Positions 7,226 through 15,139 of a stretch of 23,945 bases of DNA are shown here, in pieces. Position numbers and translations under genes: made by a program. Position 1 is the stretch's first letter. Every line of letters begins with the position of its first letter. Source of the stretch: Ch67 sp964491665 (lineage in GTDB: Bacteria; Pseudomonadota; Gammaproteobacteria; Pseudomonadales; Ketobacteraceae). The stretch spans positions 1 to 23,945 of the forward strand of contig CAZBII010000056.1 of NCBI GenBank assembly GCA_964491665.1. The letters are read 5' to 3'. The notes under the pieces were generated by a model. It saw nothing but the letters and a program-made list of their open reading frames with translations, ran no database searches and was not told the DNA's origin.

Positions 7226-8710
7226 TCATTGAGGCACGCGCTCGAACCAGGGATGTGCCTGTTCAAGCTGGTGTGCGAGCTGCAGCAGCCGGTGTTCGGA
7301 TGCAACCGGACCGACAAACTGCACGCCTATCGGCAAACCTGTTTTGCTGGTCATGAGTGGAACTGACATGGCAGGTTGACCGGTCAGATTGGCAATCTGG
7401 GTAAACGGTACTTTCCGCATCTGCTCCAGCGTCAGCTGATAATAGAGTTCCAGCGGCACCAATCGGTGCAGCCCAGTGTGATTGAGCAGATCGACCGCCA
7501 TTTCCTCCAGCCGGGAGGAACGCATTTCACCGAGTTTGTAGGGAGGCGCTGCCAGCACGGGTGTGAGCCAACAATCGTAGCGCGAATGAAATGCTGCCAG
7601 CTGTCTGCGCAACTCCACCCAATACAAACGCGACTGCACGAAATCTGCTGCGCTGAAGCGTCGTCCCAGGCGAGCAATAAACAGATTGGACGGTTCAAAA
7701 TTCTGCTGGACGAAGCGGCGCCCCATCTTTTTTTCCACCTGGGCAATGTCGGCAGTGACATGCGCCAGATAAATATCGGCGTAGGCTTTCACCAGGCGGG
7801 TGGCATCGATTTCCGGCGCAGCTTCCTCCACGTCATGTCCAAGATCTGTCAGCATCTGCGCCACTTTTTCAACGGCATCACGGCATTCCACATCCACCGC
7901 TCCTCCGACCGGCGACTGGCTGCTGAATGCAATGCGTAACCTGGGAAGCGGTTCATCCAGCGCAGACAGATAGGTTTGCTGCAGCTTCGGCAAGGCAACA
8001 TGGGAAGCTGCATCCGGACCGGCAAGAAGATCGAGAACTGCAGCAGAATCGCGCACGCTGCGCGTGAGGACATGTTCGCTGACTGCGCCGTCCCACACTT
8101 CGCCATAATCCGGGCCGGTCGGCACTACTGCCCTGCCCGGCTTCAAACCAAAAAGACCGCAACACGCAGCAGGAATCCGGATGGAACCACCGCCGTCTCC
8201 GGCCGATCCGATTGGCACAATGCCGGCAGCAACAGCGGCGGCCGTGCCACCACTGGAGCCACCGGCGCTGCGGGCAGGATCCCAGGGATTGCGCGTGGGG
8301 CCAAACTCGCGGTTTTCAGTAGTGCCGAGCAAGCCCAGTTCCGGCGTATTGGTTTTTCCCACTATCACCATTCCACTGTCACACAACCGCTGCACTACCG
8401 TGGAATGATGTGACGACAGGTTGTAGCGAAAAGCCCGCGAACCGTTACTCATTGGCACGCCGGCAAAAGCCGCCAGCAGGTCTTTCAGCACAATAGGGAC
8501 ACCTGCAAATGGACCTTGCAGTGAACGCGAATTTACATAGCGACGCGCATTGCCATACATGGGCGTGACGATCGCGTTGATCGACGGATTGATCTGTTGC
8601 GCCCGCGCAATGGCACACTCAAGCAGTTCCGAGGCTGTGACTTCACCTTGTTGCACCCGCTGCGCCAGCGCGGTTGCATCGTGGCGCCGGTATTCCCTGA
8701 AATCCATCAT
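7226..8710 (-). CDS. Amidase (amidase-signature family)
   Basis: This 494-residue enzyme carries the full Ser-cisSer-Lys triad: K76 in VLKD, S152 in the GGSSGG motif (150-155), and the nucleophile S176 in GGGSIRIPA. Length and spacing are those of the amidase-signature family, which hydrolyses amide bonds of small molecules and includes GatA, 6-aminohexanoate hydrolase and fatty-acid amide hydrolase. GatA is unlikely because no gatC or gatB is nearby. There is no signal peptide, so it is cytoplasmic and its substrate is unknown. Its first ATG (8710-8708) overlaps the stop of the upstream PilZ-DUF1631-GGDEF-EAL gene as ATGA, so the two are co-transcribed and translationally coupled. It has no clear binding site of its own, in keeping with coupling. 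Confidence 0.88.
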   Translation of the reverse strand: MMDFREYRRHDATALAQRVQQGEVTASELLECAIARAQQINPSINAIVTPMYGNARRYVNSRSLQGPFAGVPIVLKDLLAAFAGVPMSNGSRAFRYNLSSHHSTVVQRLCDSGMVIVGKTNTPELGLLGTTENREFGPTRNPWDPARSAGGSSGGTAAAVAAGIVPIGSAGDGGGSIRIPAACCGLFGLKPGRAVVPTGPDYGEVWDGAVSEHVLTRSVRDSAAVLDLLAGPDAASHVALPKLQQTYLSALDEPLPRLRIAFSSQSPVGGAVDVECRDAVEKVAQMLTDLGHDVEEAAPEIDATRLVKAYADIYLAHVTADIAQVEKKMGRRFVQQNFEPSNLFIARLGRRFSAADFVQSRLYWVELRRQLAAFHSRYDCWLTPVLAAPPYKLGEMRSSRLEEMAVDLLNHTGLHRLVPLELYYQLTLEQMRKVPFTQIANLTGQPAMSVPLMTSKTGLPIGVQFVGPVASEHRLLQLAHQLEQAHPWFERVPQ

Positions 8711-11700
8711 TTTGCACCAAACGCAAGTTCTTCAATGAATTGCGGCTTGCCGAGAAAAAAGCCCTGTGCGTAATCCACCCCGATATCTGAAACCACTTCC
8801 ATGATATCGGCATCCGATACGTATTCAGCGATGATTTTCTTGTTGAGGAAGTGCCCCATTTCTGTGATCGATTTTACCAATGCATAATCCACATCATCGC
8901 TGGCGATGTTTTTCACGAAAGCACCATCGATCTTGATGAAATCCACGGGCAGGCGTTTCAGATAGGCATAGGAGGATTGGCCGGCACCGAAATCATCCAG
9001 CGAGAAGCGGCAACCGATACTGCGCATTTCGCTGATGAAATCCGCTGCGTCCTCCAGATTGGCCACCGCCGTCGTTTCCGTGACCTCAAAGATCAATTTG
9101 TCCCGCGGCACTTCATACCGCACCAGATTCTCGAACATGAAATCCAGGAATGAATCGTCGTTCATGGAGTGGCCGGACAGGTTGATGGAGAAGCCACCCA
9201 TCTTGTCCAGCTGGGACCGGTTCGTCACCATCCAGCGCAAAACGGTCTCAATCACCCAGCGATCCACCGCACCCATACGGCTGTATTCTTCCGCTGCACG
9301 AATGAAATCAGCCGGCGGCAGATGCTCACCTTTTTCATCCACCACCGTAAGCAGAATTTCATAGTGCGGCAGACTGCCGGAAGCGGAATCGATCGGCGCA
9401 ATTTTCTGGCAGCGCAATTTCAGGGTGTTCTGATCCAGCGCGCGGTTGATGCGTGCCACCCAGCCCATGACCTCGTCGCGCTCCTCAATCCGGGAATCGC
9501 CAGGCTGTACCACCTGGATTTCCTTATGCCCTGATTTCTTCGTAATGACTGCGGACGATTCCACCGAACGCAGCAGTTCCAGCACCTGATCATTCCGGGA
9601 ATCGAAACCTACCAGCGACATGACAGTTTCGATAACGAAACTCTGGTTGCCAACGGTAAAGCGTTTTTCCTCAACCGCCGTACGCAGTTCAGTGGCCAGC
9701 AGGAACCCTTTGCGCTCGGAGTCGACCGGCGCCAGTATCGCAAATTCATTGCCGCCGATACGTCCGGCCAACATCTCACCGCTCAGCACGCTGCGAATGC
9801 GTTCACCGATTTCCCTGAGCAGATTGTCGCCCGCTTCATATCCGCAGGTGTTGTTCACGATCTTGAACTGCAGCAGATCCATATAGATCAGCACGTAATA
9901 CTGCGAATTGCGTTTTGCCCGCGCCACCGCCTGGGCCAGACAGCGTTCGAATTCCTTGCGCGTTTTCAGGCCTGTCAGCTGGTCATGAGCAGATTCGAAT
10001 GCCAGCTGGTCATAGATTTTCTGCACCAGTGAATCCAGACCTTTTTCGACCGCCGGCAGACTGGCATCGCTCAGCACCACTATGTCGCCGGATTTCAATC
10101 TGGATGCGACCTCTTCCAGCGCCAGATCCGCGACCTTCATGCCGTGATGATTCACAAATACGAAACGGGCCTGCATTTCCGCAACCCAGGCCACCTGATA
10201 CAGATGGGATGATTCGGACAACGCGTCGAATTCCAGCCACTGCCCTTCTTTCAGGGTGCGTGCGCGCTTGATCCAGCGTTGCAGTGTCTTGTCTTCTTCC
10301 TCTGCTTCCGCCTGGCTGTTGGCCGCATCGTCGGACCCGGTTTGCGCCGGAACATAGGTCACCCATTCGGCGTCTGCTGGAACGCCGTGCTTCAGCATTT
10401 TTTCCAGCGTATCGGTCACGGCGTCGTGCTGGTGCTTGCCGGCGGGAACTTTTGACAGCCCCTTGCGGATCAGCTTCACCAGTTCTTCCACCTTGAACAG
10501 GATTGACGCTTCATCATAGTGTCCGGGCACCAGGCGCACGATCAGCTGATCCACTACTACCAGCGTCATTTCCCAGGCACGACTGTCAACACCTTCGCGG
10601 AAATAGCACAGCCGCATCAAATCCTTCCAGCCGAACTGGATCAGATCGTTCACCGCTTTCGGAATTAGCAGGCCATCAAAACGCCGCGCCAGTTCGCGTT
10701 CGACGCGCTGGTTACCCAGCTTGATCCGCTGCTGACCCTCGCAGGCTTCAGTTACCCGCGCGACATTGCGCTCGATGATTTTCTTTTCCCGCTCCACCAG
10801 CTTGTCGAGTTTTTCCAGCGCAACAGTGAAGCCTTCGTTGCTGTCGGCAGGCGACTCCAGCACGGTACGTATGCTGTCGACAATCGCGGGACGGTTCGCG
10901 GCAATGTTGACGCTGTCGCGGTCTGCCAGCAGCGCCACATAGTTCACCATCTGGCGCGCCGGGTGATATTCCACAGAAAACAGTTTGGGGTCCTGCAGGA
11001 GTACCCGCAGGATCGGAACTTCCAGCTTGCGCAGCTCCGGCTTCAGATCAGTGAGAATGCGTTGATGATCGACGATATTGCTGAACAGGTTTTCCACCAT
11101 GTCAGCGGAGTCCGCCTCTTCCGGCGGCAACTGCGCTACCGTGACGCCGGACGCCTGGGCCAGATAGTGGGTAAGCGAACCCGGCGCATTCAGATTGATG
11201 CTGTTGTCGAGCAGCTGGTGCTGGATATCGGAAATCGCCTGAAAGACCGGTTGCGATGGCGGCAGCGGTTGCAATGTGGTGTCCGCCTGACGCATCTGTC
11301 CGGCGCCATCCTGTTCCATGCGGCGATGCACATTCATCAACCGTGACGCTGTGAAATAGGCGTTGCGCGCACGTTCCAGACTTTCACGCAGCGCGGTGTA
11401 CGAAGACGGGATCGCACCGGCGGCCGCACGGGCAGGTTCGGCAACCGGTGGCAATGATTCAGCCAGCGCGGCAGTGGGCGCAGGCGATGTATTGGGGGAT
11501 GCAGACGCTGCTGGCGGCTCGCTGGCGGCCGCATTTTTTTTCACTTCAGTTGCGGGTGCCGCCGGCCGGGGTTGTGCCGGATTGGTAGCCTTGTGCTTTT
11601 TCATCGCTTCGGCCGCCAGATAGCGGGTCACATCGATATCCGGCAGCACACCGAATTTCACAAATGTGCTGTTCAGCGATTTGTACAGGCGCGGCAGGTT

Positions 11701-12645
11701 GTTCAGTACGATTTCCTGATACACCTTGAACACCAGACGTTCCAGCGCCGAGGTCAGTTTCAGGTTACGGATGCTCGCGTGATACGACTGTGCAATAGCG
11801 GCGGGAGAATAGGGATTGACGAGACGGTTGCCATCGTCCTTGCCGAACGCCGCGTCCAGACGCAGCTGCAGTTCAATCAGCGGATCACGCAATTGCAGTT
11901 CTGCCCGCGACACCACCACGCGCACAATCAGCCAGTCTTCAAATTCGCTTTTCTCCACCAGTGTCAAACCACTGGCCGCATCCGGCTTCACACTCGCGGC
12001 AGCAGACGCCTTGTAGCGTCCGTGCACGATATCCTGCGCATCCGACACCAGTTTGCCGATGATGGTTTCCGTCAGCTTTTTGCGCCCGCGCTTGTAGTGA
12101 CCAATCGCATCGAAATAGGGATGCTGGGCGGAGTCGGATTTCTGGTTCCTGGCTTCCTTGAGCAGCGTGTCGTCCAGCACATTGAAATATTCCGGCAACA
12201 CTTCATCCATGAAGGCCTTCAGTTGATCATTGCAGGCATTGAGAATCTTGAGCTTGCGGCTTTCATCCGACACGCGCTGGTCGCCGACGAATTGCCGTGT
12301 CACGTCCTGGGATGCGGCATCGTCCTGCTGGCGGGCATCCTGCAGCATCTGGTAGCTGCGAATCTTGTCGCCGGTGAAGGTGACACCGATGCCACCGTCG
12401 TTGAAATGGACAATGCGCGTTTCGATCGTGATCTGGCGCGCTCCCTGCTGCAGCACCAGGTCGAGCACCGCATTGGGTTCGACGCGCCGCAGCTTCAGCT
12501 GCAGGAACTGCTCATCGTCGCCGTAGGTAAGGAACAGCCCGTCCTTGCTGAAATCCTGAATGATGCAGTTGTTGCCACCGTCATTCCCGATGACGTAAAT
12601 GGCTTCAAGCCCCAACCCCTGCCTGGGGAATTTCCGCTTTTCCAC
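8707..12645 (-). CDS. PilZ-DUF1631-GGDEF-EAL multidomain c-di-GMP protein
   Basis: The GTG at 12645 with GGGTGG upstream encodes 1312 residues. An N-terminal PilZ domain (1-100) has both c-di-GMP contact motifs, R4-x3-R8 and D31-F-S33-K-D-G36. Residues about 130-750 match the helical DUF1631 layout, with an Ala/Pro-rich linker at 355-410. About 795-860 is a small beta-rich segment (GQWLEFDALSE...). A GGDEF domain (about 885-1045) is degenerate: GGNEF at 964-968 and DLLQF at 923-927. An EAL domain (about 1060-1305) reads EIL at 1096-1098 but keeps N1155, E1187, D1217-D1218, K1238, E1274 and Q1294. So it probably senses c-di-GMP by PilZ, lacks cyclase activity and may be a phosphodiesterase. 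There is no membrane segment. The amidase gene overlaps its stop. Confidence 0.87.
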   Translation of the reverse strand: MEKRKFPRQGLGLEAIYVIGNDGGNNCIIQDFSKDGLFLTYGDDEQFLQLKLRRVEPNAVLDLVLQQGARQITIETRIVHFNDGGIGVTFTGDKIRSYQMLQDARQQDDAASQDVTRQFVGDQRVSDESRKLKILNACNDQLKAFMDEVLPEYFNVLDDTLLKEARNQKSDSAQHPYFDAIGHYKRGRKKLTETIIGKLVSDAQDIVHGRYKASAAASVKPDAASGLTLVEKSEFEDWLIVRVVVSRAELQLRDPLIELQLRLDAAFGKDDGNRLVNPYSPAAIAQSYHASIRNLKLTSALERLVFKVYQEIVLNNLPRLYKSLNSTFVKFGVLPDIDVTRYLAAEAMKKHKATNPAQPRPAAPATEVKKNAAASEPPAASASPNTSPAPTAALAESLPPVAEPARAAAGAIPSSYTALRESLERARNAYFTASRLMNVHRRMEQDGAGQMRQADTTLQPLPPSQPVFQAISDIQHQLLDNSINLNAPGSLTHYLAQASGVTVAQLPPEEADSADMVENLFSNIVDHQRILTDLKPELRKLEVPILRVLLQDPKLFSVEYHPARQMVNYVALLADRDSVNIAANRPAIVDSIRTVLESPADSNEGFTVALEKLDKLVEREKKIIERNVARVTEACEGQQRIKLGNQRVERELARRFDGLLIPKAVNDLIQFGWKDLMRLCYFREGVDSRAWEMTLVVVDQLIVRLVPGHYDEASILFKVEELVKLIRKGLSKVPAGKHQHDAVTDTLEKMLKHGVPADAEWVTYVPAQTGSDDAANSQAEAEEEDKTLQRWIKRARTLKEGQWLEFDALSESSHLYQVAWVAEMQARFVFVNHHGMKVADLALEEVASRLKSGDIVVLSDASLPAVEKGLDSLVQKIYDQLAFESAHDQLTGLKTRKEFERCLAQAVARAKRNSQYYVLIYMDLLQFKIVNNTCGYEAGDNLLREIGERIRSVLSGEMLAGRIGGNEFAILAPVDSERKGFLLATELRTAVEEKRFTVGNQSFVIETVMSLVGFDSRNDQVLELLRSVESSAVITKKSGHKEIQVVQPGDSRIEERDEVMGWVARINRALDQNTLKLRCQKIAPIDSASGSLPHYEILLTVVDEKGEHLPPADFIRAAEEYSRMGAVDRWVIETVLRWMVTNRSQLDKMGGFSINLSGHSMNDDSFLDFMFENLVRYEVPRDKLIFEVTETTAVANLEDAADFISEMRSIGCRFSLDDFGAGQSSYAYLKRLPVDFIKIDGAFVKNIASDDVDYALVKSITEMGHFLNKKIIAEYVSDADIMEVVSDIGVDYAQGFFLGKPQFIEELAFGAK

Positions 12646-12744
12646 ACTGCCACCCGTTGGTTCAAATCATTAATGCAGCCGGCTTCTTAAACCAAGTTTA
12701 GACAAAATCAGAAGAAATAAAGGGACTTATGCCAGGAATCTGTC
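12646..12744. promoter_or_regulatory. Leader of the PilZ-DUF1631 gene with TAAAC-CAA-GTTTA dyad
   Basis: This 99-base gap between two minus-strand genes is AT-rich from 12683 to 12725. It holds the inverted repeat TAAAC (12688-12692) CAA GTTTA (12696-12700), whose edge is 43 bases upstream of the GTG start. It may hold a promoter of its own for the PilZ-DUF1631/amidase pair. Confidence 0.45.
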
Positions 12745-13785
12745 TCAGCCGGTCCGGGCGCTGGAATGGTCGCGGGCTGCGTCACTGATGCGCACCAGCA
12801 TGCCGCGTGCGTGCAGATCCTGCATGACCAGCTCCAGATAATCCTGATCAGCCGGCGGTGCCACCAGGCTGAGCAGCTCGCGCCCCACCGTGGTAATCAT
12901 GTAGGCCGGCACATGCAGTTCGGTACGCGGCTGCGCCGAGGTAATGGTCAGACAGCGATCCGCCAGCAGCAAACGGCACAGGAAGGTGTCAGGGCGGTCG
13001 CTGGGCAGGGTTTTGGCCAGCACCTTGCCGAACACGCCGCGCAGGATGCCCTGCTCCTCCTGCCGCTCCAGCTGGCTGGTGTCGAAATGGTCCGGCAGGG
13101 CATGCAGGGCACTGCGGTAAACGAAATCACCGAAGGCCCAGGAGGCAAGACGATTCAGGTTCTCGGCATCTTCCAGCGTGAAAAAGGACAGGTATTCCAG
13201 TGCCTTCAGACTGGTGCTGCCCGGCATGCGCAGCTCACGCACCAGGATGCGCGCCCACAGCTGCTGCAGCGCGCCATTGGAGATCTCACAGGCGTTGAGT
13301 TTCCAGCGATTGAACCAGCGCCGGTCGATGGCACCGGTGTCGATGTCCTCGATATCCAGGCTGAGAATGATGCGCTCGGTGAGCAGGTAGAGTTTCTGCA
13401 GGCGCAGCAGACGCTCCAGCGCGTCGTAGCGGGCAATTTCCTCGGCGTTATCCAGCATTTTCACCAGATCGGGCAGCACCTCGCTGCGCACTTCCTGTTC
13501 CTGCGCGGCTTCGATGATGGAGGAAAACTTCACTTCGCGGATGTCGCGGATCTCGGCGGACTTGATGACCTTGCCGGCGGCATCCAGGCTGGCGTGTCCG
13601 CGCCGCAGTTCATGCAGCTGCCGCTCGATTCCCAGCAGATTGGCCAGCTCGCGGCGCCGGACTTCCCCCAGGGTCTGACCGGAACGCTGCACCTGGTCAG
13701 GCGGCGTCAGGCCAAACATCTCGCGGGGTGTCAGGTGCACCCACAGCTTGCGTAGCATTTGAATTCTGAGTGCCGGATTAGTCAC
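12745..13785 (-). CDS. DUF2806-family protein of unknown function
   Basis: The GTG at 13785 follows GGGGGAG closely and gives 346 residues; an ATG at codon 10 is an alternative. The recognisable part is at about 153-215, where IDRRWFNRWKLNACEISN, LQQLWARILVREL and MPGSTSLKALEYLSFFTLEDA match the DUF2806 pattern as I remember it. The rest is mainly helical, with a charged stretch at 95-140, and the C-terminal 80 residues suggest a winged-helix-like fold (AYMITTVGRELLSLV), which is a guess. There is no signal peptide or membrane segment. It lies 99 bases upstream of the PilZ-DUF1631 gene on the same strand and may share transcription with it. No biochemical role is known to me for the family. 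Confidence 0.62.
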   Translation of the reverse strand: MTNPALRIQMLRKLWVHLTPREMFGLTPPDQVQRSGQTLGEVRRRELANLLGIERQLHELRRGHASLDAAGKVIKSAEIRDIREVKFSSIIEAAQEQEVRSEVLPDLVKMLDNAEEIARYDALERLLRLQKLYLLTERIILSLDIEDIDTGAIDRRWFNRWKLNACEISNGALQQLWARILVRELRMPGSTSLKALEYLSFFTLEDAENLNRLASWAFGDFVYRSALHALPDHFDTSQLERQEEQGILRGVFGKVLAKTLPSDRPDTFLCRLLLADRCLTITSAQPRTELHVPAYMITTVGRELLSLVAPPADQDYLELVMQDLHARGMLVRISDAARDHSSARTG

Positions 13786-13832
13786 TCACTCCCCCTAGCA
13801 AAATCGCGCAGCAAAACCTTCATACTCTGGCA

Positions 13833-13838
13833 AGTATA
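13833..13838 (-). promoter_or_regulatory. Candidate -10 element for the DUF2806 gene
   Basis: TATACT on the minus strand lies about 48 bases upstream of the GTG start and matches the sigma-70 -10 hexamer at five of six positions. The region before it is GC-rich and no good -35 is visible. Confidence 0.3.
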
Positions 13839-13907
13839 GCGGCTGCGGCGCGGCTTGCAGGGGGATTACCGGGGCGTAATCGGGGCGTATTGGCCACCCC
13901 GGCCCGG

Positions 13908-14708
13908 TCATTCGCCGGTAAAGACGGGAGCGCGCTTCTCGAGGAAGGCGTTGACCGCTTCCTCGTGGTCGCGGGTGAAGTGGGCAATGGACTGCAGGCC
14001 GGCGGACAGTTCCAGCAGGCTGGCCAGTGACTGGCGCTCGCTTTCCTTCAACAGCTGTTTGGTCATGCGGATGGCATGGGTGGGGTTGCGGGCGATGCGA
14101 CGGGCCAGGTCCAGGGCGGCGGGCAACAGGTCCTCCGCTGCCACAACCCGATTCACCAGCCCCCATTCCAAAGCGGTTTTGGCATCGATCGGGTCGCCGG
14201 TGAAACTCATTTCCGCCGCCCGCGCCCGGCCCACCGCGCGGGGCAGGAACCAGGCGCCGCCGTCACCGGGAATCAGACCCAGCTTGATGAAGCTCTCGGC
14301 GAAAGTGGCCTGTTCCGAGGCGATGCGCATGTCGCACATCAGGGTCATGTCGCAGCCGGCGCCGTAGGCCGCGCCGTTCACCGCCGCGATGGCCGGCACC
14401 CGCAGGTCCGCCAGGGCCAGGGGAATGCGCTGGATATGGCGCTGGTAATTGGTGCGGATCTGGGCCGGGCTGCCGCCGAAGATGTTGGTTTTGGCCTGCA
14501 TGTCCTTGACGTTGCCGCCGGCGCAAAACGCCGGGCCGGCGCCAGTGAGAACAACCACTTTCACGTTGTCTTCATTATTGATTTTCTGCACCGCCCGCTC
14601 GATGCCGTCGATCATGTCCTCATCGATGGCGTTGCGCAGGTCCGGGCGATTCAGGGTCAGGATGGCGATTTCGTTGTCGGCCAGCTGGAATTTCAGGGAG
14701 GGATTCAT
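13908..14708 (-). CDS. Crotonase-superfamily (enoyl-CoA hydratase/isomerase-like) protein
   Basis: The 266-residue protein has the crotonase core: LTLNRPDLRNAID at 17-29, the first oxyanion-hole segment FCAGGNVKDM at 61-70, and the second, GAAYGAGCDMTLMCD, at 112-126, with PGDGGAWFLPRAVG at 147-160. The two glutamates of classical enoyl-CoA hydratase are not kept. By alignment with rat hydratase (GGGCE and QPEIL), position E144 is D120 and position E164 falls at F140. D120, E138 or D149 might act instead. It therefore binds an acyl-CoA thioester, but whether it is a hydratase, isomerase or hydrolase cannot be told. It lies downstream of the small CxxC gene on the same strand, 27 bases apart, so the two probably share an mRNA. 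Confidence 0.8.
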   Translation of the reverse strand: MNPSLKFQLADNEIAILTLNRPDLRNAIDEDMIDGIERAVQKINNEDNVKVVVLTGAGPAFCAGGNVKDMQAKTNIFGGSPAQIRTNYQRHIQRIPLALADLRVPAIAAVNGAAYGAGCDMTLMCDMRIASEQATFAESFIKLGLIPGDGGAWFLPRAVGRARAAEMSFTGDPIDAKTALEWGLVNRVVAAEDLLPAALDLARRIARNPTHAIRMTKQLLKESERQSLASLLELSAGLQSIAHFTRDHEEAVNAFLEKRAPVFTGE

Positions 14709-14735
14709 CGCGCCACCTTATGTCTGTAGTCGGGA

Positions 14736-15026
14736 TTATTTGGCCTTGAGCACCAGCACCAGCCGGCAGGCCGCTTCGATGGGCGTGGCACCCCAGGCGC
14801 TGGCGCGGTCGTTCGAGGCCAGCCACTCTTCCGCCAGGAACTGCACGTTGATGCGGTAGGTTTCCAGCAGGTCCGCCAGCAGGGCCTTGTCCTGGTGGAA
14901 CTGGAACTGGCCCTTGCCGTAACCCTGATCGAACGCCTGGCGCGAGGCGGTCTGGCCGGTGACGGCGCAGGCGTGGCAATACATTTGATAGTCCAGTTCC
15001 GCGAGAGACAGGTTGGCTGTGTTCAT
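14736..15026 (-). CDS. Small protein of unknown function with a CxxC motif
   Basis: I take the ATG at 15026, which has GGAAG just upstream; a GTG two codons earlier sits too close to that site. The 96-residue product has C17-x2-C20 (MYCHACAVTG), an amphipathic helical middle (DKALLADLLETYRINVQFLAEEWL) and a C-terminal ATPIEAACRLVLVL. There is no signal peptide. I do not recognise a family with confidence; the last segment is faintly like small phage-type proteins, but nothing phage-related is nearby. The reading frame is supported by codon pattern, binding site and tight spacing to the crotonase gene (27 bases). A metal or redox role for the cysteine pair is only a possibility. Confidence 0.6.
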   Translation of the reverse strand: MNTANLSLAELDYQMYCHACAVTGQTASRQAFDQGYGKGQFQFHQDKALLADLLETYRINVQFLAEEWLASNDRASAWGATPIEAACRLVLVLKAK

Positions 15027-15035
15027 TTCCACTTC

Positions 15036-15071
15036 CAGGGTTGCAGTCAGGGTTGCTGACAGGGTTGCGTT
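15036..15071. repeat. Three tandem 12-bp repeats, CAGGGTTGCnnn
   Basis: CAGGGTTGC occurs at 15036-15044, 15048-15056 and 15060-15068, exactly one per 12 bases, with different three-base spacers (AGT, TGA, GTT). The array lies immediately upstream of the small CxxC gene's start, so on the coding strand it reads GCAACCCTG repeats in the leader or promoter. Confidence 0.75.
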
Positions 15072-15096
15072 GGAAAGTCAGGGATTCTGTTGAATG

Positions 15097-15122
15097 CGGC
15101 CTGGGCAGTCAAGCGCAGGCCG
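15097..15122 (-). terminator. Hairpin after pgm
   Basis: CGGCCTG (15097-15103) and CAGGCCG (15116-15122) form a perfect 7-bp stem with a 12-base loop, starting 17 bases after the pgm stop on the minus strand. No T-run follows, so it is only a candidate terminator. Confidence 0.4.
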
Positions 15123-15139
15123 GGTTACGTGACTGATGC

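Noticed and set aside
7226..8710. Amidase as GatA of the tRNA amidotransferase
   Set aside because: No gatB or gatC nearby, and the sequence around the active site and C-terminus is of the general amidase type.
11572..13755. Two long plus-strand open frames (11572-12690 and 12766-13755) opposite the PilZ-DUF1631 and DUF2806 genes
   Set aside because: Gln/His/Ala-rich shadows without domain features; the minus-strand reading has PilZ and DUF2806 motifs.
13870..13890. Short direct repeat GGGGCGTA around 13874-13889
   Set aside because: Only two copies in GC-rich spacer DNA; no structure or context to support a function.
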